64,000 bases of DNA from M1-B18 sp048264125 (GTDB lineage Bacteria > Bacillota > Clostridia > Peptostreptococcales > Natronincolaceae): positions 124,001-188,000 of the forward strand of contig JBLXDM010000007.1 in NCBI GenBank assembly GCA_048264125.1. The letters run 5' to 3'. A program made the translations under genes and the position numbers. This document shows positions 25,886-35,563 of the stretch, in pieces (position 1 is the first letter of the stretch; every line of letters starts with the position of its first letter). Below the pieces are notes generated by a model. The model worked only from the letters and a program-made list of their open reading frames with translations. It ran no database searches and was not told the origin of the DNA.

Positions 25886-26713
25886 ATGGCTAAGAATGTA
25901 AGAATAGATTATTATCCTAAAAGCAGCAAAAAGGATGACTCAGCATGCTGGGGCAATAACTTTAACGGTAAAGATAATCATGCAGGAATATGTACAAATG
26001 TTGAAGCAGATACCCATGGCCAATGTACAAGTGTACCAACAGATATTGAAGCGATTTCCAGTGGCGTAGTAGCAAGGATTCCTGTAGTATTGGCTGAGCT
26101 GAGGATACAGGTAAACGTAAATTCTACTATCGAGCTACCAGAATATGCATATGAAATTAAAAATATTAAGAAAAAGGTTAAGATCACACAATGCTTCCTT
26201 ATAAGAGAAACCGGGCTTCTCTTTATTAAAGGCTTCATTAGAAAGAATATAGATTATTCAACAAGAGTAAATTCAAATTCCTGCAGCTTCCATGGGGATT
26301 TAAGGCATATAACAGTAGATGTTCCGTTTACCTGCACTACTGATGTATTCTTTAACGGTATAGCCCCAGCAGCCATAATAGACAACACATCTAGAGAATT
26401 CACCTATCAAACCCATCAGGAGCTTCATGGGCCTGAATTCGGAACTAAGGATAAGCTTATTTCAACTGACGGAACAGAATACAATCAAATAAGCTCTGAA
26501 GAGTTCAATCAGCTGCCATACTGCGAAGTAATCAGGGCAGAAATCGTTGAATTCGACGAAGCATTAAATCCACTTGGATTCGACCACAAATATATGCCTT
26601 TTGAGGAAAGAAAATTCAAGAGAATTCAAGAAAAAATGGTATTGTATTTGACAATTAAGCTTTTACAAAATCGTCAGGTTGCTATTCCTCCAGTACTATT
26701 TGATGAGTGCTAG
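25886..26713 (+). CDS. Probable spore-surface protein (CsxC/SPOCS-like)
   Basis: A 275-residue soluble protein with no signal peptide. A cysteine-containing N-terminus (DDSACWGNNF, then HAGICTNVEADTHGQCTSVP) leads into a beta-rich domain (VPVVLAEL-type start, IELPEYAYEIKNIKKKVKIT, LLFIKGFIRKNIDY) that resembles the DUF3794/SPOCS-type domain found in clostridial spore coat or exosporium proteins. I rate the family call as tentative. The start ATG has AGGAGG. The upstream sequence contains a sigma-E-like promoter and a terminator follows, so it is probably a single sporulation gene. Confidence 0.5.
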   Translation: MAKNVRIDYYPKSSKKDDSACWGNNFNGKDNHAGICTNVEADTHGQCTSVPTDIEAISSGVVARIPVVLAELRIQVNVNSTIELPEYAYEIKNIKKKVKITQCFLIRETGLLFIKGFIRKNIDYSTRVNSNSCSFHGDLRHITVDVPFTCTTDVFFNGIAPAAIIDNTSREFTYQTHQELHGPEFGTKDKLISTDGTEYNQISSEEFNQLPYCEVIRAEIVEFDEALNPLGFDHKYMPFEERKFKRIQEKMVLYLTIKLLQNRQVAIPPVLFDEC

Positions 26714-26749
26714 AAATACCACTGAGGGCTCTGCCCTCTTGACCCAAAA

Positions 26750-26778
26750 GTCCTCGGCCATGCCGGGGGCTTTTTTTA
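26750..26778 (+). terminator. Intrinsic terminator
   Basis: GTCCTCGGC pairs with GCCGGGGGC (two wobbles) around CAT, then seven Ts. Confidence 0.85.
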
Positions 26779-26865
26779 GTTATTATAGTGGACAAATATT
26801 ACAAAAAGGTTAATATGATTTCAATAATACAAAAAAAGGTATATAATTTATACATCTGAATTTAT

Positions 26866-26890
26866 GGAACAAATAAAATAAAGCTACGTC
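26866..26890 (+). promoter_or_regulatory. ECF-type promoter of the sigma factor operon
   Basis: GGAAC (26866-26870) and CGTC (26887-26890) separated by exactly 16 bases, the form used by SigW-type ECF factors (AAC -35, CGT -10). It lies 28 bases before the sigma gene start, as expected for autoregulation. Confidence 0.7.
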
Positions 26891-26917
26891 TAACTGTATA
26901 GGAGGACGGGGAAGGGA

Positions 26918-27502
26918 GTGGAACTTTTGAATCAACAGGAAATCTCCTTAATAGAGAAATCTACTAAGGGTGATGTAGGAAGCTTTGAGGAGCTTATACA
27001 GCCCTATCAGAAAAAAGCTTTCAATATTGCCTATAGGATGCTGGGTAATGTTGAGGATGCCAGCGATGTCACCCAAGAGGCCTTAATAAAAATATTTAAA
27101 TCCCTGGACAAATATCAGGGGAAAAGCAGCTTTTCAACCTGGGTATATTCGATAGTAAACAACACCTGTATAGACTATATCAGAAAAAATAAAAAAACGA
27201 ATGTGGTCTACTTAGATCAAGAGCTTCAGGCAAGGGATGGCAGCTATAAGATGGAAATAGCTGATGAAATGAATACTCCGGAGTATTTATTCGAAAAACA
27301 AGAGACTCAAAAAATGGTACAGGATGCAATTAATCAATTAAATGTTGATCATAGAGAAATCATAGTATTAAGGGACATAAACGGCTTTAGCTATCAGGAG
27401 ATAGCAGGAATGCTGGATTGTTCAGAGGGTACGGTTAAGTCTAGAATTAGTCGTGCCAGAGCTCATCTAAAATTATTATTAGAAAAAAAGCTAAATGCGT
27501 GA
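26918..27502 (+). CDS. ECF RNA polymerase sigma factor (SigW-like)
   Basis: A 194-residue group-4 sigma factor. Region 2 is YRMLGNVEDASDVTQEALIK through FSTWVYSIVNNTCIDYIRK; region 4 is HREIIVLRDINGFSYQEIAG then GTVKSRISRARAHLK. No extra domains. Start is the GTG at 26918, or the TTG at 26927 which has AAGGGAG at better distance. It is the first gene of an operon with the anti-sigma factor (14 bases apart) and a SIMPL protein, behind its own ECF-type promoter. Such systems in Clostridia usually answer cell-envelope stress; signal unknown. Confidence 0.93.
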   Translation: MELLNQQEISLIEKSTKGDVGSFEELIQPYQKKAFNIAYRMLGNVEDASDVTQEALIKIFKSLDKYQGKSSFSTWVYSIVNNTCIDYIRKNKKTNVVYLDQELQARDGSYKMEIADEMNTPEYLFEKQETQKMVQDAINQLNVDHREIIVLRDINGFSYQEIAGMLDCSEGTVKSRISRARAHLKLLLEKKLNA

Positions 27503-27515
27503 AAGGAGGGGTAGA

Positions 27516-28769
27516 ATGAATTGCACAAAATTTTTAGAGGATATGTCATTATATTTGGACAATATGCTATCAGAAAATGAAAGAATTGAATTTGAAGGAC
27601 ATTTAGATGAATGTGAAGCCTGCAGATTGCAGCTTAACAATTTAAAAATAATGCTTGAATGTATTAACGAAATAGATGAAATAGAGCTACCGTCAGATTT
27701 TGAGGCTACCCTTCACGACAAGCTCATTGTAGATACTACAGCTACTACAAAAAAGAATAGATTCCCCTTCCGACTAAAGGTTATCACCAGCATTGCTGCA
27801 TCTATTGCAGTGGTGGTAATAGGAGTTACGGTTCTTAACCAACTGCCCGGAAATTTCGGCATAGGAATGAAATACGCAACAGAGGATGTAGCTCCTATGG
27901 AGAGGTCAGAGGCTGAATTTGGTGTAGCAAGTGAGGAAGCACAGGATAACGCTAAAACCAAATCCTTAATTACACCCGAGTCACCTTCAGCAGCAAGCGA
28001 TGGTTTAACCGGAAGGGGTCAGAATGAGATATTAAACGACACTACTATCATGTTAACCTCCGAACGAAAAATCATCAAGCAAGGCAGTCTTAGAATGGAA
28101 ACAGATGCCTTCGACGAAGCCTATGGAGATATCATTCAGCTGATAGAGGGCAGTTCAGGATTTATTCAGCACTCACAGACTTATTTTAGCCATATGGACA
28201 GAGAAAACCCAGAAAACTCTCTTAGATTCTCAAATATGACCTTAAGAATACCCAGCAGCCAATTTACTCAGATATTCAATCAGATAAAGGATATGGGAAA
28301 AGTGACGAATGAAAATATCGGCGGAGAGGATATTACTGAAAGCTACCGTAATATTGAAAGAGAGCTAGAAAACCTGGAAATTCAGGAGGAACGCTTTCAG
28401 GACATTTTGAGAAAGGCTGAATTGGTTGAGGACATTTTAAGAATTGAGAATGAGCTTGCAAGAGTCAGAAATCAGATAAATCACCTTCAGGCAAGCTTAA
28501 TTAACTATGATAAGCTGGTAGATATGTCCACCCTGACCCTTGAGCTGGAGGAGGTCAAGGATCTATCCCTTAGGATTCAGGTAACAAACGAGGGCGTTTG
28601 GAACAAGGCCAAGAACAATTTTATTGAGTCTATAAACGGTATAATTGCACTAACACAAAAAGGCTTTATCGGACTGTTTGGCCTGCTGCCTGTATTAGCT
28701 ATTCTGGGTGCCATCGGCGGCCCATTAAGTATATATCTTTATAAACAAGCTAAAAAGAGGAGGAATTGA
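27516..28769 (+). CDS. Anti-sigma factor with zinc-finger and DUF4349 domain
   Basis: A 417-residue membrane protein. The N-terminus has the zinc-binding anti-sigma motif HLDECEAC (H-x3-C-x2-C, near residue 30), which should hold the sigma factor. A membrane segment follows at about 85-105 (VITSIAASIAVVVIGVTVL). The extracytoplasmic part contains a DUF4349 domain (IKQGSLRMETDAFDEAYGDI, coiled-coil region, then LEEVKDLSLRIQ), and a second membrane segment is at about 385-405. The start ATG has AAGGAGGGG. It overlaps the sigma stop region closely and precedes the SIMPL gene, so it likely senses periplasm-side or envelope stress. Confidence 0.88.
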   Translation: MNCTKFLEDMSLYLDNMLSENERIEFEGHLDECEACRLQLNNLKIMLECINEIDEIELPSDFEATLHDKLIVDTTATTKKNRFPFRLKVITSIAASIAVVVIGVTVLNQLPGNFGIGMKYATEDVAPMERSEAEFGVASEEAQDNAKTKSLITPESPSAASDGLTGRGQNEILNDTTIMLTSERKIIKQGSLRMETDAFDEAYGDIIQLIEGSSGFIQHSQTYFSHMDRENPENSLRFSNMTLRIPSSQFTQIFNQIKDMGKVTNENIGGEDITESYRNIERELENLEIQEERFQDILRKAELVEDILRIENELARVRNQINHLQASLINYDKLVDMSTLTLELEEVKDLSLRIQVTNEGVWNKAKNNFIESINGIIALTQKGFIGLFGLLPVLAILGAIGGPLSIYLYKQAKKRRN

Positions 28770-28771
28770 GA

Positions 28772-29509
28772 ATGGATCATAAAATATTAGGAAAAGGCTT
28801 AGTCGTATCATTATTAACACTTGCCATGTTAGGATTTTTCTTCCTAGGGGGACACTTTACATCACCGGTAAGTGCTGAGCTAGAGTCTAGAAACGAGATT
28901 GCAGTTAATGGAGCAGGGGTTATAAAGGCTAAGCCGGATACGGGAATTGTAAATGTGGCTGTAGACACTACAAATGCAGACCCTAAAACGGCTCAAGCTG
29001 AAAACACCAAGCTATCAAACCAATTGGTGGATGCCTTAAAAAAGGCAGGCATCAAGGAGGATGATATCAAAACAGGTCATTACAACATGTATAGAGAGTA
29101 CGATTACTATGAGGGCAAATCGACAGAAGGCAACTACAGGGTTACCCACAGCTATGAGATAACAGTCAGGGATATCAATAAGGTGGGCTCAATTATAGAT
29201 GTTGCAACTGAAAATGGTGCAAATCAGGTAAATAACGTTCGCTTCACAGTAGCTGATAGCAGCAAGTATTATCAAGAGGCTTTAAAGGCAGCTATAAAAA
29301 ATGCTGAGGAAAAGGCCAATACAATAGCTTCTACAATATCAGTAAAAATAGGCAAGCCATCTAAGGTTATTGAAGCTGGATACTATGAACCGACTCCAGT
29401 ATATATGGATACAGCCTTTGTAAAAGGTGAAGCACAAAATGGTTCAACTCAAATTATTTCAGGTGAATTGGAAATAAGAGCAAATGTTCAAGTAACCTAT
29501 AACTACTAA
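28772..29509 (+). CDS. SIMPL (DUF541) domain secreted protein
   Basis: A 245-residue protein with an N-terminal signal or anchor (residues about 8-28, VVSLLTLAMLGFFFLGG) and a SIMPL domain: EIAVNGAGVIKAKPDTGIVNV through QIISGELEIRANVQVTY. The domain binds unknown partners and oligomerises in relatives. The ATG at 28772 is preferred (AGGAGG eight bases upstream). It is the third gene of the ECF sigma operon; the stop of the anti-sigma gene overlaps its leader. A strong terminator ends the operon. Confidence 0.9.
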   Translation: MDHKILGKGLVVSLLTLAMLGFFFLGGHFTSPVSAELESRNEIAVNGAGVIKAKPDTGIVNVAVDTTNADPKTAQAENTKLSNQLVDALKKAGIKEDDIKTGHYNMYREYDYYEGKSTEGNYRVTHSYEITVRDINKVGSIIDVATENGANQVNNVRFTVADSSKYYQEALKAAIKNAEEKANTIASTISVKIGKPSKVIEAGYYEPTPVYMDTAFVKGEAQNGSTQIISGELEIRANVQVTYNY

Positions 29510-29517
29510 TAGGACAG

Positions 29518-29549
29518 AAATAGTCGGGATAATGCCCGGCTATTTTTTT
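29518..29549 (+). terminator. Intrinsic terminator of the ECF operon
   Basis: AAATAGTCGGG pairs with CCCGGCTATTT, then seven Ts. Confidence 0.9.
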
Positions 29550-29684
29550 GCGCTTACTTCTTAATCAAGTCGATAGTTTTAGCAGCTTTTGCCTATAATA
29601 AATATATATATTGCCTGTAGGGTTTTACTACTGGTAAAATAAGTGATAAAATAATCCTAAACCGTATTGAGGGGATGAATACAT

Positions 29685-32360
29685 ATGATAAAGGATAGAA
29701 TTGTAATTATAGATGGCAACAGCTTGATTAATAGGGCTTTTTATGCTCTTCCTCCGCTTACCACGAAGGAGGGACAGCATACAAATGCCATGTATGGCTT
29801 TTTAACTATGCTGTTTAAGGTATTTGATGATTTTGACCCGGAGTATATTGGTGTTGCCTTTGACCTTAAGGCCCCTACCTTTAGGCATATAGAATACGGA
29901 GACTATAAGCTGGGAAGAAAGAAAATGCCCAGTGAGCTGGCACAGCAAATGGAACCACTGAAGGAATTATTAGATGTATTAAATATTTTCAGAGTAGAAA
30001 TTGAAGGCTATGAGGCGGATGACCTAATCGGCACACTTAGCAAGTATTGCGAGGCTAGGGGAATGGAAAGCCTGATAGTTACAGGAGACAAGGATGCTTT
30101 GCAATTGGCATCAAAAACTACTAAAATACTTATCACCAAAAAGGGGATTTCAAGCCTGGAAATATATAATGATGACAGGCTTTTAGAGGATTTTGAGGTA
30201 ACACCTCAGCAGTTTATAGACCTTAAGGGACTCATGGGGGACAAATCCGATAATATCCCAGGTGTACCGGGGGTAGGTGAAAAGACCGCCATTAAGCTGA
30301 TTAAGCAGTTTGGTAATGTAGAGGCCCTTATTGAAAATACCCATCTGATAGAGGCAGCCAAGCTAAAGGAAAAAATCGAAAATCATATTAGCGATATTAC
30401 CCTTAGCAAACGACTTGCTACCATTATCACCGATATACCTGTAGAAATTGACCTTGAAATGCTCAAACGGAGAGATGCCAAGTACCACGAGCTTATTCAG
30501 CTTCTTAGGAAATATGAATTTAACAGCTTGGTCAATAAATTTAGCAAGGCAGAAGATATTAAGGTGAATAGGGTTGAGGAATGCAATGCAGTAAATATTA
30601 GTGATATTGAGACATTTACGACGCTTGCAAAATCCATAAAAGAGAAGGGCTCTGTTGTCATACACTCGATAACCGATGGAAATAATACCATAACGGATGA
30701 GATAGTTGCCATCGCCCTTACATACGATACATCAACCCAATACTATATAGATTTTCGTAGCTTTAAGGAAAAGTCTGAGCTAATTGATAGGCTTAAGCTT
30801 CTGATGGAGGATGCTGAAATAAGGAAAATTAGCCACGATATTAAACGAGAGGCTGTACATTTTTATGTCTATGGAATAGAAATTAAAAACATTGCCTTCG
30901 ACACTATGATTGCAGAATATTTAATAGATGCCTCCAAGTCCTCCTATGGTCTAAAGGAGCTGGCTAATCTCTATTTGGAGGAGTCAATTTCAGATCTTGA
31001 GGAGCTTATAGGTAAAGGAAAAAGTCTTCGTCCTATATCTGAAGCCTCGGAGGAGGAGCTGCAAAATTATCTAAGTCAGCAGGCTAGAACAATTCAAAGG
31101 TTATACGAAGTATTAAAGGATAGGCTGATGGAGATGGGTCTGGAAAGGCTATATTATGAGGTGGAGCTGCCACTGACTCAGGTCTTGGCCTCAATGGAAT
31201 TCAGAGGAATTAAAGTTGATAAGAATATGCTGCAGATATTAGAAATAGAATTTAAGGATATGATAGATAAATTAACCGCTGAAATATATATGCTGGCAGG
31301 AAGGGAATTTAATATCAATTCGCCTAAGCAGCTGGGAGAAGTATTGTTTGAGGATTTAGGACTGCCACCGATTAAGAAGACCAAAACCGGATATTCAACG
31401 AATGCAGAGGTACTTGATAAGCTGGCGGACCGTCACGAGGTTATTCCTAGGATTTTGGAGTATAGACATGTTACGAAGCTTAAATCCACTTATGTTGACG
31501 GTCTCCTAGGTATAATAAATCCCGTTACCAACAGAATTCATTCCAGCTTTAATCAAACAGTAACCACCACCGGTAGAATATCCAGCACCGAGCCAAACCT
31601 TCAAAATATTCCTGTTAGGCTGGAGATGGGACGACAGCTTAGAAAGGTCTTTATAGCCGAAGAGGGCTTCAGGTTTATCGATGCCGACTATTCGCAGATA
31701 GAGCTTAGGGTTTTAGCCCATATCTCCAAGGATGAAAATATGATTGATGCCTTCAAACGGGATCAGGATATACATATCAGAACGGCCTCAGAAATATTTG
31801 ATATACCTATGGAGGAGGTAACTCCTCAGATGCGTAGCAGTGCTAAGGCGGTAAATTTCGGTATAGTCTATGGTATAAGTGATTTCGGTTTATCAGAAAA
31901 CCTCAAAATATCGAGACTAGAGGCTAAAAAATATATAGACAGCTATTTGGATAAATACCAGCAGGTTAAAAAATATATGCAGGATATTATTGCAGACGCA
32001 AAGGATAAGGGCTATGTTGTAACGTTGCTGAATAGAAGAAGGTATCTGCCGGAAATATACTCCACAAATTTTAACATCAGGTCCTTTGGTGAACGCTTGG
32101 CATTAAATACACCGATTCAGGGAACTGCTGCCGATATTATTAAGATTGCGATGGTGAAGGTATACAATCATCTGCAGGAGCATAATACCTCTGCTAGCCT
32201 TATTTTGCAGGTTCACGATGAGCTTATCGTTGAAGCGCCGGCTGAGGAGGCAGAAATGGTAGCTGGTGTGGTGAAAAAATCTATGGAGGAAGCAATGACG
32301 CTATTGATTGATCTTAAGGTTGATTTGGCTATTGCGGATAATTGGTACGATGCGAAATAA
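29685..32360 (+). CDS. polA: DNA polymerase I
   Basis: An 891-residue PolA of normal length. Domain order: 5' nuclease (residues 1-290, IIDGNSLINRAFYALPPLTT, EGYEADDLIGTL, LMGDKSDNIPGVPGVGEKTA), a 3'-5' exonuclease-like domain (about 310-490), and polymerase (about 510-891) with RRAKAVNFGI-like region SSAKAVNFGIVYGISDFGLS, ADYSQIELRVLAH (motif A) and QVHDELIVEAP (motif C). The 3'-5' exonuclease first motif reads HSITDGN in place of DTETD, so both first-motif acidic residues are gone and proofreading is probably inactive, as in several Firmicutes. Followed by coaE, 11 bases away. Confidence 0.97.
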   Translation: MIKDRIVIIDGNSLINRAFYALPPLTTKEGQHTNAMYGFLTMLFKVFDDFDPEYIGVAFDLKAPTFRHIEYGDYKLGRKKMPSELAQQMEPLKELLDVLNIFRVEIEGYEADDLIGTLSKYCEARGMESLIVTGDKDALQLASKTTKILITKKGISSLEIYNDDRLLEDFEVTPQQFIDLKGLMGDKSDNIPGVPGVGEKTAIKLIKQFGNVEALIENTHLIEAAKLKEKIENHISDITLSKRLATIITDIPVEIDLEMLKRRDAKYHELIQLLRKYEFNSLVNKFSKAEDIKVNRVEECNAVNISDIETFTTLAKSIKEKGSVVIHSITDGNNTITDEIVAIALTYDTSTQYYIDFRSFKEKSELIDRLKLLMEDAEIRKISHDIKREAVHFYVYGIEIKNIAFDTMIAEYLIDASKSSYGLKELANLYLEESISDLEELIGKGKSLRPISEASEEELQNYLSQQARTIQRLYEVLKDRLMEMGLERLYYEVELPLTQVLASMEFRGIKVDKNMLQILEIEFKDMIDKLTAEIYMLAGREFNINSPKQLGEVLFEDLGLPPIKKTKTGYSTNAEVLDKLADRHEVIPRILEYRHVTKLKSTYVDGLLGIINPVTNRIHSSFNQTVTTTGRISSTEPNLQNIPVRLEMGRQLRKVFIAEEGFRFIDADYSQIELRVLAHISKDENMIDAFKRDQDIHIRTASEIFDIPMEEVTPQMRSSAKAVNFGIVYGISDFGLSENLKISRLEAKKYIDSYLDKYQQVKKYMQDIIADAKDKGYVVTLLNRRRYLPEIYSTNFNIRSFGERLALNTPIQGTAADIIKIAMVKVYNHLQEHNTSASLILQVHDELIVEAPAEEAEMVAGVVKKSMEEAMTLLIDLKVDLAIADNWYDAK

Positions 32361-32371
32361 AGGAGAAAAAT

Positions 32372-32974
32372 ATGAAAACCATTGTAGGACTCACTGGTGG
32401 GATAGCCAGTGGTAAAAGCACAGTATCTCAAATATTAACAAAGCTTGGGGCAATTGTTATAGATGCTGATAAGGTTGCAAGGCAGATCGTTGAGAGGGGA
32501 TGTCCAGCCTTAGAGGAGATCAGAAGCTGCTTTGGTAATGAAGTCCTATTTGCGGACGGCGGGCTTAATAGAAAAAAGCTGGCCCAGCTGGTATTCAATG
32601 ATGCCTCTGCCCTAAAGCAACTGAATGAAATTACTCACCCCCATATTATCGAAGAAATAAAAAAGGAAATATATTGGCATAGCCACAATTCGCCGGACTC
32701 TGTTATAATTATAGATGCTGCTTTACTGATTGAGATGGAGCTGACGGAAATGGTGGATGAGGTTTGGCTTGTTGCTTTGCCCCTAGAGCTACAAAGAAAG
32801 AGGCTATATGAAAGGGAAGCTATTTCACCAAAGGATGCAGATAAAAGAATAGCGGCACAAATGAGTTTGGAGGAAAAGCTTGCTTTTGCTGATTATGTTA
32901 TCGACAACTCAGGTGGTCTTGAGGAATTAGAAGGAAGAGTAATGGAGCTATGGCAGAAACTGACTATGAAATGA
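32372..32974 (+). CDS. coaE: Dephospho-CoA kinase
   Basis: A 200-residue CoaE. P-loop LTGGIASGKSTVSQ at residues 6-20; INLD-type region reads VIDADKVARQIVERG; lid and CoA-site residues PHIIEEI are present. It phosphorylates dephospho-CoA at the last step of CoA synthesis. The ATG at 32372 follows AAAGGAG; the frame extends upstream into polA but without a site. polA-coaE-transglycosylase is a common Clostridia gene order, likely an operon. Confidence 0.95.
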   Translation: MKTIVGLTGGIASGKSTVSQILTKLGAIVIDADKVARQIVERGCPALEEIRSCFGNEVLFADGGLNRKKLAQLVFNDASALKQLNEITHPHIIEEIKKEIYWHSHNSPDSVIIIDAALLIEMELTEMVDEVWLVALPLELQRKRLYEREAISPKDADKRIAAQMSLEEKLAFADYVIDNSGGLEELEGRVMELWQKLTMK

Positions 32975-32992
32975 TACTCGGAGGGGTTGTCT

Positions 32993-33634
32993 TTGATTAT
33001 TATACTTGGAAAAAAATTTCGTCTATTTGCTAAAATGATATTTATACTAATAATCCTAGCTCTAATAGCCATTAATTCAAAATGGATTTTTGAGACAATC
33101 TACCCTATGCACTATAATGAGCTAATAGAGAAATACTCAGCAATTTATAGTGTCGATCCCTATTTAGCTGCTGCTATAATTCGAAATGAAAGTAAATTTA
33201 ATCCCAATGCTCTCTCAAGAAAGGATGCTAAGGGCTTAATGCAAATAGCACCTGTAACGGGGCAGTGGGCTTCTGAAAGGCTGGAAATAAAGAACTACAG
33301 TGAGGAGCAGCTTTATGAGCCAGAGCTTAATATTCAGATCGGCACATGGTATTTAAATGTTCTTCATAAGGAATTTAACGGTAGTTTGGAGCTTATGGTA
33401 GCTGCATACAATGCAGGAAATGGCAATGTCAGCAAATGGCTGGAAAACCCGGAATATAGTCCGGATGGTAGGCAGCTGAGCCACATTCCCTTTCCAGAAA
33501 CAAGGCTTTATTCTAAAAAGGTTCTTAGGGACTATGAAATTTATTCCCGGCTCTACCAAAGCAGAGGCGGGCTAGCCTTTGTTCCAGAAGCTTGGGAAAT
33601 TATGTCTATATATTTTAGAAGCTTAGATATTTAA
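32993..33634 (+). CDS. Membrane-anchored lytic transglycosylase
   Basis: A 213-residue SLT-type transglycosylase. Signal anchor at residues about 8-30 (FIFILIILALIAINSKWIF-like). The catalytic domain starts EKYSAIYSVDPYLAAAIIR and has the catalytic glutamate in RNESKFNP, then AKGLMQIAPVTG and VAAYNAGNGNVSKWL. It cleaves peptidoglycan glycan strands without water, for wall turnover or sporulation engulfment. The TTG at 32993 is chosen because GGAGGGG is six bases upstream; the TTG at 32987 is immediately adjacent to the site. Terminal gene of the polA-coaE group. Confidence 0.9.
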   Translation: MIIILGKKFRLFAKMIFILIILALIAINSKWIFETIYPMHYNELIEKYSAIYSVDPYLAAAIIRNESKFNPNALSRKDAKGLMQIAPVTGQWASERLEIKNYSEEQLYEPELNIQIGTWYLNVLHKEFNGSLELMVAAYNAGNGNVSKWLENPEYSPDGRQLSHIPFPETRLYSKKVLRDYEIYSRLYQSRGGLAFVPEAWEIMSIYFRSLDI

Positions 33635-33785
33635 AGGTAGCGATAAATGGTTTATAATTAAGTGAGGAAGCTGCATAATAAAGATAAGCAGTTTGTTCAT
33701 ACAAAGTCAATATGTATGGATTCCCTTACAAATATGTGCTAAAGGATGCAGCAAGCAACAGCAGTAATTAAAAGGAGGACAAAGG

Positions 33786-35432
33786 ATGAAGGCTTCGAGA
33801 ATCGGTATACTTATAATGCTTATAATTGCTCTATCCTTGACAGGATGTAGTACGCAAATTGCAGCAGAAAATGACGTAGAGCAGGAAAATATATTAGAGG
33901 AGCTAGAGCCACTGGTGGGAGGCACCTTAAGGCTATCTGTTACACGCTTCAACAATTTCAACCCTCTTATTAACAATAACAATAGCTTATATCAATTACA
34001 AAGGCTTATATATGAGGGACTAGTTGCCTTTGATGAAAATAAGGATATAAAACCGGCACTGGCGGAAGCATGGCAGATTTCTGCGGATGGACAGAGCATT
34101 GAATTAACCCTCCGAAGAGATGTTACATGGCATGATGGGGAGCCCTTTACAGCTGAGGATGTTATCTTTACACAGCAGCTGATTAATAGTAACAATCAAA
34201 TGCAGGGTACATCCATTTACAGGACGAGCCTTCAGCAAATATCTGATATCAGAGCTGTTGAGGAAAATGTATTAAGGATTACTTTTAATAGACCCTTTAG
34301 TAACGGCTTAGAGGTACTGACCTTCCCAATATTGCCTAAGCATCTGTTTCAGGACTCAAATGCCGAAAAGCTTATAAATGGTGATTTTCCAATGGTTGGC
34401 ACAGGGATGTACAAGGTTTTGGAATATGAGCATATGCAGCTGCTGACATTGGCTAGAAATGATGGCTATTGGGGTAGTAAACCCTATATTGATAATATAA
34501 CAGTGGCGATAGTACCTGACAGAGAAGCGCAGCTGTCGCTTTTTGAGAATGGTGAAATTGACGCAGCTCAGCCTCTTGCAGTGGATTGGGCAAAGTATAC
34601 CGATGGCAAAAATGAAAAGGTCTATGAATATATATCCAATCAATATGAGTTTCTAGGCATTAACTTTAATAAGCCTGCTTTAAACGACAAAAACTTAAGA
34701 CAAGCCTTTGCATATGCTATTGATAGACACACGATAGTTAAAAACCTTTATTTAGGTCATGGCACTGTCGTTGATGTACCTATCCAACCAATCTCTTGGA
34801 TTTTTGACGATGAAAACATTACCTATGGCTTTGATTCAGAGAAGGCGAAGAAGCTGTTAGCGGATTATGGCTATGAGGATAATGGCAGCGGTGTTCTAAT
34901 AAGCCCGGTGAACTCATCAGAGCTTAAGCTAAAGCTAATCACCAACAAGGATAATTTGTTAAGGGAAAAGACAGCGTATTATATTCAAGATGAGCTACAG
35001 AAAATTGGTATTGAAATTGAGGTTGTGCTGCTGGAGTGGGATGAGTTTAATCAAGAGCTGGCAGCGGGAAATTATGATTTGGTTTTAGCCGGCTGGGATT
35101 TAGCCGATATGCCTGATTTTTCCTTTGCATTTCATTCAACACAGCCAAAAACTACTAATTTTATAAGCTACACAAATGAGGAAATGGACAGTATACTAGA
35201 GGATATCTTTAAGGCGCCAAGTAGAGAACAAAAGCAGGAGGCCTATAAATTATTACAAAATCATATAACGGAGGAATTGCCATATATAAGCCTTTTCTTC
35301 AAGAATAGTGCTGTTGCAGTAAGAAGCAACATTAAGGGTAATTTCCACCCTCAGTCCGATAATCATTATAATGGCATTGAAGAATGGTTCATTAACTACA
35401 ATGTAAAGGAAGAGGAAGCTTCAAATGAGTAA
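33786..35432 (+). CDS. Extracellular oligopeptide-binding lipoprotein (SBP family 5)
   Basis: A 548-residue solute-binding protein of the OppA/DppA type. N-terminal signal with lipobox LSLTGCS gives a lipoprotein anchored outside the membrane. The family core is visible: VGGTLRLSVTRFNNFNPLI, TWHDGEPFTAEDVIFT, YWGSKPYIDNITV and the conserved LGINFNKPAL...RQAFAYAIDR. No ABC permease or ATPase genes adjoin, so it may be an orphan or use distant partners. RBS AAAGGAGG; a terminator follows. Peptide specificity cannot be read. Confidence 0.93.
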   Translation: MKASRIGILIMLIIALSLTGCSTQIAAENDVEQENILEELEPLVGGTLRLSVTRFNNFNPLINNNNSLYQLQRLIYEGLVAFDENKDIKPALAEAWQISADGQSIELTLRRDVTWHDGEPFTAEDVIFTQQLINSNNQMQGTSIYRTSLQQISDIRAVEENVLRITFNRPFSNGLEVLTFPILPKHLFQDSNAEKLINGDFPMVGTGMYKVLEYEHMQLLTLARNDGYWGSKPYIDNITVAIVPDREAQLSLFENGEIDAAQPLAVDWAKYTDGKNEKVYEYISNQYEFLGINFNKPALNDKNLRQAFAYAIDRHTIVKNLYLGHGTVVDVPIQPISWIFDDENITYGFDSEKAKKLLADYGYEDNGSGVLISPVNSSELKLKLITNKDNLLREKTAYYIQDELQKIGIEIEVVLLEWDEFNQELAAGNYDLVLAGWDLADMPDFSFAFHSTQPKTTNFISYTNEEMDSILEDIFKAPSREQKQEAYKLLQNHITEELPYISLFFKNSAVAVRSNIKGNFHPQSDNHYNGIEEWFINYNVKEEEASNE

Positions 35433-35440
35433 TTAATACT

Positions 35441-35475
35441 AAGCGATGGGGGAAAATAACCCCTGTCGCTTTTAT
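35441..35475 (+). terminator. Intrinsic terminator
   Basis: AAGCGATGGGG pairs with CCCCTGTCGCTT around an A-rich loop, then Ts. Confidence 0.85.
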
Positions 35476-35517
35476 GCTTTATTCGACCTGCTGACAAAAA
35501 AATCAATGGATGGTACA

Positions 35518-35546
35518 TTGACTTTTTTAGATTAGGATATTATAAT
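35518..35546 (+). promoter_or_regulatory. Sigma-A promoter of tRNA-Leu(GAG)
   Basis: TTGACT (35518-35523) and perfect TATAAT (35541-35546) with 17-base spacing, 17 bases before the tRNA. Confidence 0.9.
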
Positions 35547-35563
35547 AGATAAGTATCCAAAAT

